Origin: Gnetum montanum
Taxonomy: Eukaryota > Streptophyta > Gnetopsida > Gnetales > Gnetaceae
Direction: 5' to 3'
DNA: 37,191 nt
NCBI GenBank assembly: GCA_015680685.1
Contig: MNCI01026636.1
Coordinates: forward strand, 10,779-47,969
Of this stretch, positions 1 through 9,518 are shown in pieces. Position numbers and translations under genes: made by a program. Position 1 is the first letter of the stretch. Every line of letters starts with the position of its first letter. The notes under the pieces are model-generated. The model did not search any database. It was not told the origin of the DNA and was given only the letters and a program-made list of their open reading frames with translations.

Positions 1-425
1 ATTCCTTGACTAGCTGTACACATCCGTAGATGCTCATAATCAAGTCGTACTCATCCCGCATTCTAGGAGATAAGTGTGAGAGAATCTAATCGCGATGAGT
101 AGCTGATTCCTTGATTAGCCATACACATTAGTCAATGCTCATAATCAAGTTGTACTCATGCCAAGTTGTACTCATGCCGCACTAATGCAGGTAATAAATA
201 ACAGGTAATAAAACCTATTCCATGCACTGCAAGGTTTATCCACAAAGCTTGTCTTTATTGCCGTACACAACTTGCGTTCAGGTACAAAGCTACTCAAATA
301 AAGATCCATTCACTTGGGGACTCCTACTGCGGGCACATGGAAAATATTCTATCTCTGGCATGATCAAACTGCCTGAGTTTTCCTACTTTAAGCCTAGGAT
401 GAGAAATGAGGGGAGTGCCGGCTCT

Positions 426-433
426 TATTTATA
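426..433 (-). promoter_or_regulatory. TATA box of LTR1
   Basis: The minus strand reads TATAAATA within CTATAAATAAGAG. The same box is at the equivalent place in the other two LTRs (3745-3752 and 9852-9859), about 80-220 bp inside the U3 end. This fits a core promoter firing toward lower coordinates. Confidence 0.6.
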
Positions 434-491
434 GATTTGGCAGTGGACCACAATATTGCATACGCGATATTGTAGGGGACGACACGATATC

Positions 492-499
492 TATAAATA
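492..499 (+). promoter_or_regulatory. Second, oppositely directed TATA box from the LTR1 inversion
   Basis: The inverted arm carries TATAAATA on the plus strand, so LTR1 holds two back-to-back core promoter sequences 58 bp apart, firing away from each other. Whether either is active cannot be told from sequence. Confidence 0.5.
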
Positions 500-645
500 A
501 GAGCTGGCACTCCCCTCATTTCTCATCCTAGGCTTAAAGTAGGAAAACTCTGGCAGTTTGATCATGCCATAGATAGAATATTTTCCATGTACACGATATC
601 GCATGGAATGCAATATCATGGTGCATGCGATATCGCATCCCATCA

Positions 646-1861
646 CCATCCCTTTGGCTATGCGAAGCAATTTAGATTCATGTCTTCACCATCGAGGGAT
701 TTTGTTTATTAGTTTCTTTAGATTTGATTAATTGATCATTTGGATTTACAATCAATTTTCCTAACCTTTTACAGTATTTTTTAATGATTATAGCATGAAG
801 CATATCATGGTTTTGAGCTAGACACTTATAGCATGAAATATATCATAGTAAGTCTTAGCTATTTGCAATGATCATAGTATGAAGAATGTCACAGTAGTGA
901 GTTGGCATTTATAGTATGAATCATATCATGGTAGGTAGACTTTATTCATTGTTTCATTTGTTCAATTTAGTGGGTGATTGTGGGATGATAATTACTATTT
1001 GATAATTTGTTAGTTTGTTGTTATTATCATTATTTATTCATGTTTGTATTTTGTTATATTTATTTGGTAAATGTTTGTTTGCAACTACTAATGTGCATGA
1101 CTATCTAGCTACCTAATGCATGCAACCAATTTCATAAAGGAGTATTTTATTAGTTTATTTACCCCACTTAATGTTAGGATTGATTCCCTTGGTTCTATGT
1201 GATTTTCAAGGGATTATGTTAGCTTGGAGAAGGATGATATAGAAGAGATAGCTGTTAATTAGTTTCATAATTTAAGATCATTTTTTGTGATTATGTTCTA
1301 GCTAAATGTTAATTTAATGTTATAATGTTTAGCTAGATTTATTGTACTAGGATGTTGCATTCGTATTATACTTTGTCTATTTTTTGTGCATGTCAACTTT
1401 TATTCATATTTTATTCATGTTGCATTTTGTTTATATTTGATAGTTTATGCAATGTTAGTTCCTAATGTCTTTTTGATGCAAATTAATCTTTTTTCTATTT
1501 TTTATTAGTTTTATATTTTCATTTAAATTACATTTTCAACATATTTGCTATATTTTGTTCTTGTTGCATTGTTAACTATTTGTTTGGGTCATAGGGATTC
1601 ATCTCATTTTTTTAGTGAATAGGTTAGCTTTGAAACACATAAGCTATTGTTACTATTTTGAAAACATTTTAACATTTATTGCATTTTTTCTTTTTTCCTA
1701 ATGTGCCTATTTTATGAATACCTACTACTTTTTCTATTGTATTTTCTTGGCATTCATTTGATTTCTATTAAGTAATGTTTTAAGTTTTTTTTGCATTTTA
1801 AATAATTATATAAGCAATGCCTTACTAGCCTAATCCTAATTAGTGAAGTATTACACTAATC
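646..1861. other. AT-rich stretch without a recognisable gene
   Basis: No coding similarity was seen on either strand. Apart from the tandem repeat at 789-948, the sequence is T-rich on the plus strand with frequent 'tttatt' and 'attttg' runs. It may be the decayed 5' side of the plus-strand integrase fossil that begins near 1862. Confidence 0.5.
789..948. repeat. Four-copy degenerate tandem repeat, 38-45 bp unit
   Basis: The word 'tatagcatgaagcatatcat' recurs with changes at 789, 827, 872 and 910, giving spacings of 38, 45 and 38 bp. Each unit ends in a variable AG-rich tail. No gene context. Confidence 0.7.
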
Positions 1862-2555
1862 ATGATTCTATTTTTGTTATTGATTAGATTCATTGAAATA
1901 TCTTATTTCATTCTTTGTAAGAGAAGCAATGATGTATCTCATGTAGCTTACTTGTATTTCCAAAATGTTGTAAGGTTGCATGGTCTTCCAATGAATATTA
2001 TGAGTGGTAGAAATATTAAATTTACAAGCCATTTTTTGAGGACATTCTAGAAATTGTTGGATATAAAATTATCCTTTTCTAGTGTCTATCATTCATAAAA
2101 TAATGGTTAAACAAAAGTTTTGAATAAATCATTACTAGTTATAATAATTATAGTTATTTCATCATTGGGAAAAGTCCATTTGAGATAAATTATGATTATA
2201 CTTCTAGGATGGCATATGATTTGGGAAAATTTAAAATTTTTCCCATGTTAGTTTAGATTTTGTACAAAGCATGCAAGTTTTGCATAAGCAAGTAAAGAAC
2301 AAGCTTGAAGGCAAGATAAAAGAAGTTGCTACTATTAAAAAATTAAAAACTAAAAAGGTGATCTTCAATGTTGGTGGCTATGTATGGCTCCATTTGGGCA
2401 AGAAGAGGCTTAAGAATATGAACTTCTTCAAGATTAAGTTTAAGAAGATTGGTCCATTTCCAATTAGGGCCAAGGTTAACAATGCTTATGTGATTGATCT
2501 ACCTAATCATTTTTTATTGTGCATTCATTATTTCATATTTGAGCTAATTCCATGA
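1862..2555 (+). pseudogene. Ty3/gypsy integrase fossil (element G)
   Basis: Retroviral-type integrase would insert element cDNA into chromosomes; this copy is dead. The catalytic core is at 1862-2170: 'SHVAYLYFQNVVRLHGLP' matches the usual plant gypsy 'DASHVA.LFF.EVVRLHG.P'. The catalytic block normally written SDRD reads SGRN, so the second catalytic Asp is lost. A frameshifted stretch at 2065-2100 corresponds to the 'YHPQTDGQTE' block. At 2271-2555 a 94-residue open stretch holds the integrase tail: 'VGGYVWLHLGKKR' and the GPY/F module 'KIGPFPIRAKVNNAYVIDLP'. It is the only clear plus-strand retroelement coding sequence in the window. RT and RNase H are not seen upstream. Confidence 0.85.
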
Positions 2556-2659
2556 AAAAATTCTTGCATATAATCTTGAGGATAGCATTTAAGTTCTCAA
2601 AAATGCAATCAAAGATCCAAGTTCATCCCATCCATCAAGGAAACTAGTGGTTCTAAAAG

Positions 2660-2775
2660 TAAGAGGGGCAATGAGCATAAGAGGGTAGAATAAGCATGAA
2701 TACATGATCAATTGGAGTGATGAAGGATTCAACCATTTCATTTGAATTCATGAGTCTACTTTGATGTTGTGGGGC
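2660..2775 (+). pseudogene. Chromodomain remnant of element G
   Basis: About 110 bp beyond the integrase tail the plus strand reads 'EYMINWSDEGFNHFI', a stop, then 'IHES'. The minus-strand element A has the parallel 'EYLMQWSDGGLKNTI', a stop, then 'IHEN' at 12890-13030. Both follow the chromodomain pattern of a Y-L-V-K-W core followed by W-E. This places G and A in the chromovirus branch of Ty3/gypsy. It is short and decayed, so confidence is moderate. Confidence 0.6.
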
Positions 2776-3030
2776 TTTATTTTCATCTGGAGTATAATGT
2801 CAACTTAAGCTCAAGTATCATTTCAAGGTTGGAAAAAATGATGAAGACATAACCTAGCCTTAAGATGTCAATTCTTATTCGTACTATATGTTTGATGTTT
2901 TCATGTTGTGCCTTATGTGTTTTGGCATATTGACCATATTTTCAACAGGTTAAAATATTGATGTAAGCTTGAATGAAGATTTTGTGTTGTAAGTTTGATG
3001 ATTTGTAATTTTTTCTAAGTGGCAAGAAAG

Positions 3031-3035
3031 ACATC
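3031..3035. repeat. Target-site duplication ACATC, left copy (element 1)
   Basis: ACATC directly precedes the LTR start TAATGAGTGG and recurs at 9963-9967 directly after the LTR end CCCATCA. Five bp is the usual duplication length for Ty3/gypsy elements. Confidence 0.85.
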
Positions 3036-3835
3036 TAATGAGTGGCGAGGTACCCCTACACTCAACCATACGAATACGAGCGTTACACGTGTGATCCATT
3101 CGAACTCTACAAACTAAGTGCCTACACACCTCATGGAACACTTAAGGTTAATTATTCATTGTCTTCCCATACTTACTTGTATTTGTCATGGTTGTATGGT
3201 TAAGTAAGTCTGAGGTATATGATTTTTATGTCTTTTCTATTTTATCTCCTATGCTGACAAGGTGAAGGGTGAAGAGATTAATTAACTAACTTTAACTAAT
3301 TAACTAAGTCTTAATTAATCTAGCATCACCATCCATTCCCACTTACCGTTGACACCCTAAACCGATGCAACCTTGGTTACCAAATGCTAGTCGTTGCTGG
3401 GATTACCAAGCGTAGTGCACGTGCTCGAAGTGGTCGTACTGAGGCACTTAACTAGGAGAGAAGAGTTGAGAGAAATTTAATTACTAATAAAACATTTAAA
3501 TGATAAACAATAAATAAAATCCTATTTAGCCTATTCCATGCACTACAAGGTTTATCCAAGAAGTTCGTCTTTATTTCTGTACATAAACATGTGTTTAGGT
3601 ACAATATTTTCTCAAATAAAGATCTGTTCACTTTGGAGCTCCTACTGTGGGCACATGGAAAATATTCTATCTCTGGAGGGATCAAACTACCAGAGTTTCA
3701 CTATGGTCTAGGCCTAGAATGAGAAACAAGGGAGAGCCGCCTCTTATTTATAGATTTGATGGTGCACTGCGATATCGCGTATGCGATATCGCGGTGGACG
3801 CGATATCGCAGCCCATGCTATATCATGTCTCATCA
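3036..3835 (-). mobile_element. 3' LTR of element 1
   Basis: Full 800-bp LTR. The TG end has become TA at 3036 (TAATGAGTGG against TGATGAGTGG at 9519 and 36711). It carries a minus-strand TATA box at 3745-3752, three perfect GCGATATCGC palindromes at 3769-3809, and a 77-codon sense ORF at 3452-3685 that begins about 60 bp past the TATA box. Confidence 0.85.
3745..3752 (-). promoter_or_regulatory. TATA box in element 1 3' LTR
   Basis: TATAAATA on the minus strand, about 85 bp inside the U3 edge; the equivalent box in the 5' LTR is at 9852-9859. Confidence 0.6.
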
Positions 3836-3850
3836 TATCCCCATGACTGA
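3836..3850 (-). other. Polypurine tract region of element 1
   Basis: Read on the minus strand, CATGGGGATA abuts the LTR start TGATGAGAC. Just upstream in element sense is GAACTCGAGGATGAG, the kind of 'ELEDE' ending that commonly closes plant gypsy pol reading frames before the polypurine tract. The tract is short and interrupted by T. Confidence 0.5.
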
Positions 3851-5486
3851 ATAAAAACTCATCCTCGAGTTCCTTACAAAATATTGGGACAGTATGAGAT
3901 TATAGACTCAAATGGAATTAATGGGATGACATGTGAACAGACCATCATTACAAGACAAGACAAAACTAGTGTTCATGATAACAAGAGTGAACACCTTATA
4001 CAATTGACATCAGGCCTCATTTGGCAGATGAGAAAGAGGGAGAGAGAGAAGTTTTGCTGCTGCCAACGCTAAGATTGTGCCTTTCATTGTCCATCCATAA
4101 GCACGCCATTAGCCTTGCTCCTTGCATAGCTACTTTAGCACCGCTCCATTCCAAGTGTTCTCTCTAGATCCAATCCTTTATTGCATGATTACCATCTGCA
4201 CACACAACACAATCTTATATTAGCAAGGGTAACTGAATTTTTAATGCAGTTGATACCTTGCTTCGGTGAAAGGTCCGTTGGCTAGGTTGTGGTATGGATG
4301 ATTACAAATCTGGAGATGTAATATTTGTGACTACCGAAGGTGTAGGGGTTAGGAGAAAATTGAAAAAAGTGGGCCCCGTACCCCCATGACTAATCGCAAA
4401 CCTTCGGTAGCGATAGAATGAAGAAAGAAAGGGAATAAGAAAGATAGATAAAAAGAGACAACTATAACGTCGATGAAATGGATGTCAAGATGGAAATGAA
4501 CAAAATGGAGTGGATTGCAAAAATTTTAAGGGAATGAATTTAATGGGTGCACCAAATAGGAATGTTAGTGGGTCCTCCCCGAAGTAGGCTCATGCCTTTA
4601 ATGCCCTGACAAACCCACATTCAAAGAGTCCATAGGCTCTAGGAATGTCATTTGGAACAAGAGTTAAAGTCTTAACTGCAAGAATTTACCAAAAAAAAAT
4701 AATGCATCAACCAAAATATACACTAATGATACAACTAGCAATGAGGTGAACAATGGAGAGAAGGATGAAGAGAAGAGAATGGAATGGAATCCAAAGAACA
4801 AGGTGGTGTACAGCCCCTTGTGTAGTTCATGATTAATGTGACTTAGTAAATCCAATTCAAGTCTGGCCTCAAACAAACCACTTCCAATGACTTTGCATTA
4901 ACGCATTCGGCCAATCCATCCTCTTGAAGTAACAAGAATTCCTTCACAAAGAGCCACCACCATTTCGATGAAACAAGGAGGAGAGAATGGGAAGCGAGAA
5001 GGACCTTAGTTATAGGGAACATGTTTATTTTGAGTTCCATAACCAGTGCTTTTAGCCCAAGAAATTATTTTGTCTAAGGGATGTGCTTTGAATTCTCACT
5101 TATTTTTTATGTTTTTATGTGTGAGAACCGCACCATGCAAAGACTTTGTTATTTTTATTAGCTCAGCTTCCTGATAATTAGGTAACATTGAAACGGTAAG
5201 AAAACTCAAGAAGAACACATCCAAGAACCCAAGAGAATGGCCAACACAAAAGCATCAAGTTCCCTTGAAGTCACACCCTTTTCAATCCTTGAGTCCTTCC
5301 TTAGTTTGAGAAATGCTCAGTCATTGATTCGTTAATAGTACTTATTTAGAAAGGGACTGTACATTTCCAAGCTGAGAGAGACCATAGAAATTTTTGGATG
5401 TATGGATGAAGTGAACTCATTGCCTACTATATCAAAAGAAACATACCTTAGTATCAACATCATGACTTAAAGGTAAAAACCAAACA
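3851..5486. other. Non-coding 3' part of element 1
   Basis: RT or integrase would be expected here in an autonomous element, but no such motif was found on the minus strand. A short inverted repeat, CTACCGAAGG (4331-4340) and CCTTCGGTAG (4401-4410), flanks a GC-rich stretch. Small open stretches at 4664-5040 look like nothing known. Confidence 0.5.
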
Positions 5487-5560
5487 TTAGCAATCACTAT
5501 AAAAATAGTTCATACCATCATGAAGAACACTTATTGGTGATAAACTTACAAGATGGATAA

Positions 5561-5584
5561 CACACACACACACACACACACACA
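5561..5584. repeat. (CA)12 microsatellite
   Basis: Twelve perfect CA units inside element 1, close to the AAAC-rich minisatellite at 5642. Confidence 0.98.
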
Positions 5585-5641
5585 AGAAATAAAAAAGTAT
5601 GAATGATGATGTAAAACAAAAATAAGAAAAGTTAAATAAAT

Positions 5642-5730
5642 TTGTAAAACAAAAACGTGTAAAACAAAAACGTGTAAAACAAACATGTGTAAAAAAAAAC
5701 GTGTAAAATAAAAATGTGTAAAAAAAACTT
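5642..5730. repeat. 15-bp minisatellite, about six units
   Basis: Units of the form gtgtaaaacaaaaac follow head to tail, with small changes in the later copies. The minus-strand ORF across it (FTRFCFTRFCFT) is a by-product of the repeat. Confidence 0.9.
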
Positions 5731-5991
5731 AAAAGAACTGAGGGCCCCAAATGATTAGCATAGGTGGCCATCTCCCCCATGATTGAATAGAAAGGGAGAG
5801 ATCCGAAATAATGAGCGCCTGTTTGAATTTCTTAGAAGTGTCCAACTTCTCCCAATTGATGTTCTTAGATTAAGGGGTGGAAGTTGGCGACACTCATATT
5901 TCAATATATCTATGCCTTCATTATGGGCATGAGTTGTTCCCCCAGTTCATTCCATGCATGTTGGTCAGTTGCTCTTTCAAATGGCTGTTAA

Positions 5992-6500
5992 CTATAGGGT
6001 GTCTACTTGTTGTGTGGTTGCTACATACAGGCACCTTTGTCTCAGAGTTTCTAGGGCACACCTGTTGCATGAAGGAGATGATGTGCATTCCTCCATGTCA
6101 TCACCCGATGAATCACTGTATGTGATGCATGGAACTTTCTTCTTCTCAATCTTTCCATTAATGTTTACCTTAGATATTTCCAAGGAAAGATCATGGATTC
6201 CTAGGCATGTGTCTATTGTACTTAGCCATGCCCTCCCCATTATAATTGGGAAGTCCCCTTCGTTGTTGTTGACTTCTATCACCAAGAAATCAGCTGGGTA
6301 TGACCAACCACACACAGTGGTAACAATTTCCTCCACCAATCTCGAGGGAATGATGATCGACTGGTCTGCCAGCTCTAGTTGGATATTGCTCTTCTTGAGT
6401 TAGGATAGGTTCCAAGCTTGATACATTTCTCATGAGATTAAGTTAACTCTGGAACCTAAGTTAAGAAGAGCCTTATGTGGTTCGTTCCCAGTGACTTGGA
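5992..6500 (-). pseudogene. Retroviral-type aspartic protease of element 1
   Basis: In an active element this protease would cut the Gag-Pol polyprotein. Reading down from 6490, 'KALLNLGSRVNLIS' aligns with the active-site pattern A-L-L-D-L-G-S/A-x-V-N-L; the catalytic Asp is Asn here (codon 6460-6462, AAC), one base from a functional codon. A stop follows, then a 115-residue open stretch (6339-5992) with 'VCGWSYPADFLVIEV' and the flap-side block 'DFPIIMGRAWLSTI', comparable with 'P.ILGRPFLATA' of Athila-like proteases. The catalytic change and the internal stops mean this copy is inactive. It lies just downstream of a proline-rich linker and gag. Confidence 0.8.
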
Positions 6501-6539
6501 GGTAGATTAAGGGACTTCTAGGGTCAGATAGTTTCCTAG

Positions 6540-9375
6540 GAAGGTGGCCGACCTTGATCTAGTTGGTTACGGTATGTGTTAACATAACTGTATGCGTTGA
6601 GCTCTGATATTGGTTTGAAGGGAGCTTTGAAGCCTTGTATGTTGGAGGAGTGTGCATAGACTCAACCTCTTGTGGTTGTGAGAGCTTTTCTGGGCTTTTG
6701 CTTCTAAAGAAAGATCTTCTCTTCTTGCAGTTGTCAGAACCAGCAGTGGGTTGAAGGTTCACAGCTCTCGTAGCGTTACGTTGCTATGGTTGAGTGGGGA
6801 GTTTCCCTTGCATTGTTGGAGCAGGAGGTGGTGTTGGAACTAATGGTGTGAGAGAGGTGGATGGATTTGGAGGATGGTATGGATGTGGAGCATCTCTTGG
6901 AGGAGAAGGAGTCCTTCTAAAGTACTCCCGAACTTGGTAGTGACACTGCGGGATTGCGTTACCCATAGAGTCACTTGGAGAAACCGACTACTACACGTAG
7001 TAGCCATATGGGCCTGGTTGCTAGTAAGGGTATTTTTGTTTCAATGGTGGAATCCCCCATGACTGTGGGTATTGCCACTGTTGATGTTGCCCGATGGGTT
7101 GTGGTGGAGTTCCACTTGGATAGTACATCAACAGTTGGTGGAACTATCTTGGGTTACCTTGGGGATAAGGTAGCCTTCGGGGTGTTTGTCGTCTATTAAG
7201 TCTCAAGTTGAGTGCATACACCCCAGACTCTTGTAGATGTGAGATGATTGGACAACATCCCTTAGGATAGTCATATTGGTAGATCTCACATCCACCATCA
7301 TTGTCTGTATTTGAATCCACAACTTCATCGATGATATTTATCTTTGGGTTGTGGTGGAGTTCCACTTGGATAGTACATCAATGGTTGGTGGAACTATCTT
7401 GGGTTACCTTGGGGATGAGGTAACCTTCGGGGTGTTTTCCATCTATTAAGTCTCAAGTTGAGTTCATACACCCCAGACTCTTGTAGATGTGAGATGATTA
7501 GACAACATCCCTTAGGATGGTCATATTGGCAGATCTCACATCCACCATCATTATCTATATCTGAATCCACAACTTCATCGATGATATTCATCTTTCCCTT
7601 ATCCTTGTCACGTGTAGGGCCTGAATCTCTTCGCTTTTTCTTGTCCTTATCACTACTTCGTTCCTCCTTAGACTCCTCTACAATCTTCAGGACAAGTTCA
7701 AGTCTACTATCCAAGGAGTCATGTATCTTATCTACCTTAGCCACTACTTCTGTTGTTAGTTTTTAAAGTGGAAAGGTTTTTCTATTCACCAACTCTTCGA
7801 GTGGTGACTCATCCTCTTCATCACAAAATCTCACTTCCCTCTTCCGGAGGGAAGGATCGCGGTTATATTCTTCTGTGCTTTCTCTCTTTCATAGCTCCCC
7901 TTCTTCTTTGGCTACTTGCTCCAACAATCTGTGAATCTCATGGGATCTAAGTTCTAATAGTCTTCCTTGGGCATAAGTCCCAAGGGTTCTCCTAGTTTCA
8001 TACCTTAGCCCATTTACAAGATGGTGAAGTTGATCCCATTGTGTGTAACCATGGCCCGAGCAATGATGTAACAATGCATAGTAGTGGCCCATGGTAGCAT
8101 CCAAGGGTTCATGATTACCCTGCTTCCATCCTTGGATTTGCTTACATAAGTTAGACACTCTTGAGTACCTTTGATATTTATCATTGAAGAGTTCTAACAT
8201 CGTACTCCACCTCTTGATGGTTTCTGGTTCTAAAGACTAGTACCAGCTCTCTACTTCCTTTATGAGTGTCCTGGGAAACAACTTTAATTTTTGCCACTCA
8301 TTTTCTATGTTTTGCAAGGCACAGGAATCATGGAATTCCTATAAATGATTTTGTGGATAGCATTGTATCCCCCTTCAAATCGTGGGATATTGTTCATGTC
8401 TAAGCGCTTGATCCGACTATCGTTTTGATGCCTTGTTGGTATTCTCACAGCCTCCATTATATTTAGCATGCTTCGGGTGGCAACTAGGGGTTCTTCATGA
8501 TCATCTCTTTCATGATGTCTATGATGTCTACGTTGTTTCCTACTTTTCCTTTGTTCATGCCTAGATTCTCTACACTACCCTCATCCTCTCTCTCAACTCT
8601 CTCATTGAGGTCTCTCATTTCGCTTACACTTATCCTCATCGTTATGCTCTCTATGATTGCGCCCTGATGTGGAACAAGAGGGTGAATGATATGATAAAGG
8701 GGAAGAAGAAGGAGAACCATCACCATGAAGATGTTTCTCACCTTCTCTTCTGTGGCTTCGGCCCCGATCGTGATGACGATCTGAGTGCCCGTCCTTGTCA
8801 TGTGTTGTTGTTCCCTCAGTGAACAGCTGGTGTTCACAGGGATCAGAACCAAGGTTGTGTATCATGGAGCATAGGTTCTGATACCCTAACTCCTCACTAT
8901 CGTTAGGAGGGGGAACATCTTTCAATAGAGAACCTATTATAAGTGGTTCACCATCTCTTATTTCACTTAGGACATGCGGGACCCCTTTTCCCTTCAAAAA
9001 TGTATGGTGGCTCTCCTACCTTGAGTCCCTTAAACGTTGTGCAGATGTGGGATAGTAATCCCTCATGTCAAAATCTATTGCAATGTATTCAGCATATAAT
9101 TCTATCATGCTTATCTGTACCAAAGCACGGAGGAGCATGTTGGGGACTACACAATCTAGAGGTAACACTATGTTACCTTGCAAGTCTCTCTAGCACATCT
9201 GTTCATCCTGATGGAGAAAAAAATTAAAATCAGGTATATACTCATTGGGATGAGTATATACCACCCTATATTGTTGAGGAACTGGCTGATTTTGATTATG
9301 TGTTTTAGACTATTGACTGTTCCTTGTATGATCCGTAGGTGGTGCAATGCTCTTGTGAGAAGAAGAAGAAGACAT
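6540..9375 (-). pseudogene. gag of element 1 (Athila-like), broken
   Basis: Gag would form the particle shell that packages element RNA. The likely start is the ATG at 9375-9373 (MSSSSSHKSIAPP), 125 bp after the primer site. Next come an Arg/His/Ser/Asp-rich part (8997-8484) and the core gag domain at 8200-7889, where 'QIQGWKQGNHEPLDATMGHY' and 'LVNGLRYETRRTLGTYAQGR' fit the plant gag pattern of a W/F-R-F block followed by 'F..GL...TR..LD...GG'. A Lys/Asp-rich stretch precedes a zinc knuckle, CEICQYDHPKGCC (C-x2-C-x3-H-x4-C spacing), present twice because of a 250-bp tandem duplication. A proline-rich linker (6966-6784) leads to the protease. Several stops and frameshifts break it. Confidence 0.8.
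7096..7595. repeat. 250-bp tandem duplication across the gag zinc knuckle
   Basis: Copy 1 is 7096-7345 and copy 2 is 7346-7595, starting alike with gggttgtggtggagttccac. The period is exactly 250 bp, with about 20 differences by eye. Since 250 is not a multiple of three, the two knuckles lie in different minus-strand frames. Copy 2 keeps CEIC; copy 1 reads CEIY, having lost the second Cys. Confidence 0.9.
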
Positions 9376-9499
9376 TGTGTCTTATCGGTGTGCTATTTAA
9401 CCGCTATATAATTTTTCATTTAATTAACCCTAAGGGTTTTTTTAAGCTCCCAACGATGTGGATAATTTCCTATGTTCTACTTAGCACACAAACACTTAG

Positions 9500-9517
9500 T
9501 CCCTGGCAATAGCGCCA
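9500..9517 (-). other. Primer binding site, tRNA-Asp type
   Basis: The plus strand reads TCCCTGGCAATAGCGCCA. I recall the plant tRNA-Asp 3' end as TCCCCGGCAACGGCGCCA; only three positions differ, all transitions. It sits one base from the LTR edge at 9519 and fixes the minus-strand orientation of element 1. Confidence 0.9.
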
Positions 9518-9518
9518 A

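Larger units (their letters stand above)
335..590. repeat. Inverted duplication inside LTR1 (102-bp arms)
   Basis: Bases 335-436 recur in reverse complement at 489-590, with three mismatches in 102 positions by eye and a 52-bp spacer at 437-488. Each arm holds the LTR TATA box and the sequence just downstream of it. The LTR copies at 3036-3835 and 9519-9962 have the left-arm sequence only once, so the inversion arose after this copy diverged or in its own subfamily. Single-stranded DNA or RNA across it could fold into a long hairpin. Confidence 0.9.
1..645 (-). mobile_element. LTR1, LTR of the element 1 family, cut by window start
   Basis: Positions 221-645 align with the LTR copies at 3036-3835 and 9519-9962: the same 'attccatgcact' block, the same 'gggcacatggaaaatattct' block and the same GATATCGC-rich end. 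Read on the minus strand the LTR begins at 645 with TGATGGGATGCG. The adjoining bases at 646-657 read on the minus strand as a purine-rich AAAGGGATGG, so it may be a 3' LTR, although no matching internal region follows; a solo LTR is equally possible. Positions 1-60 and 106-166 are a direct duplication (both start 'attccttga'), absent from the other two LTRs, and 16 bases at 147-162 are repeated at once at 163-178. The far end lies outside the window, so no target duplication can be checked. Confidence 0.75.

Noticed and set aside
4664-5040. Two minus-strand ORFs considered as an env-like gene of element 1
   Set aside because: Hydrophobic but without a signal peptide followed by an ordered domain, and no resemblance to Athila env-like proteins that I can defend.
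5487-5780. 97-codon minus-strand ORF with FTRFCFTRFC repeats
   Set aside because: Produced by the 15-bp minisatellite and the CA microsatellite; no known domain.
5954-6403. 149-codon plus-strand ORF
   Set aside because: It lies antisense to the protease of element 1, whose minus-strand frame has recognisable motifs; no similarity in the plus frame.
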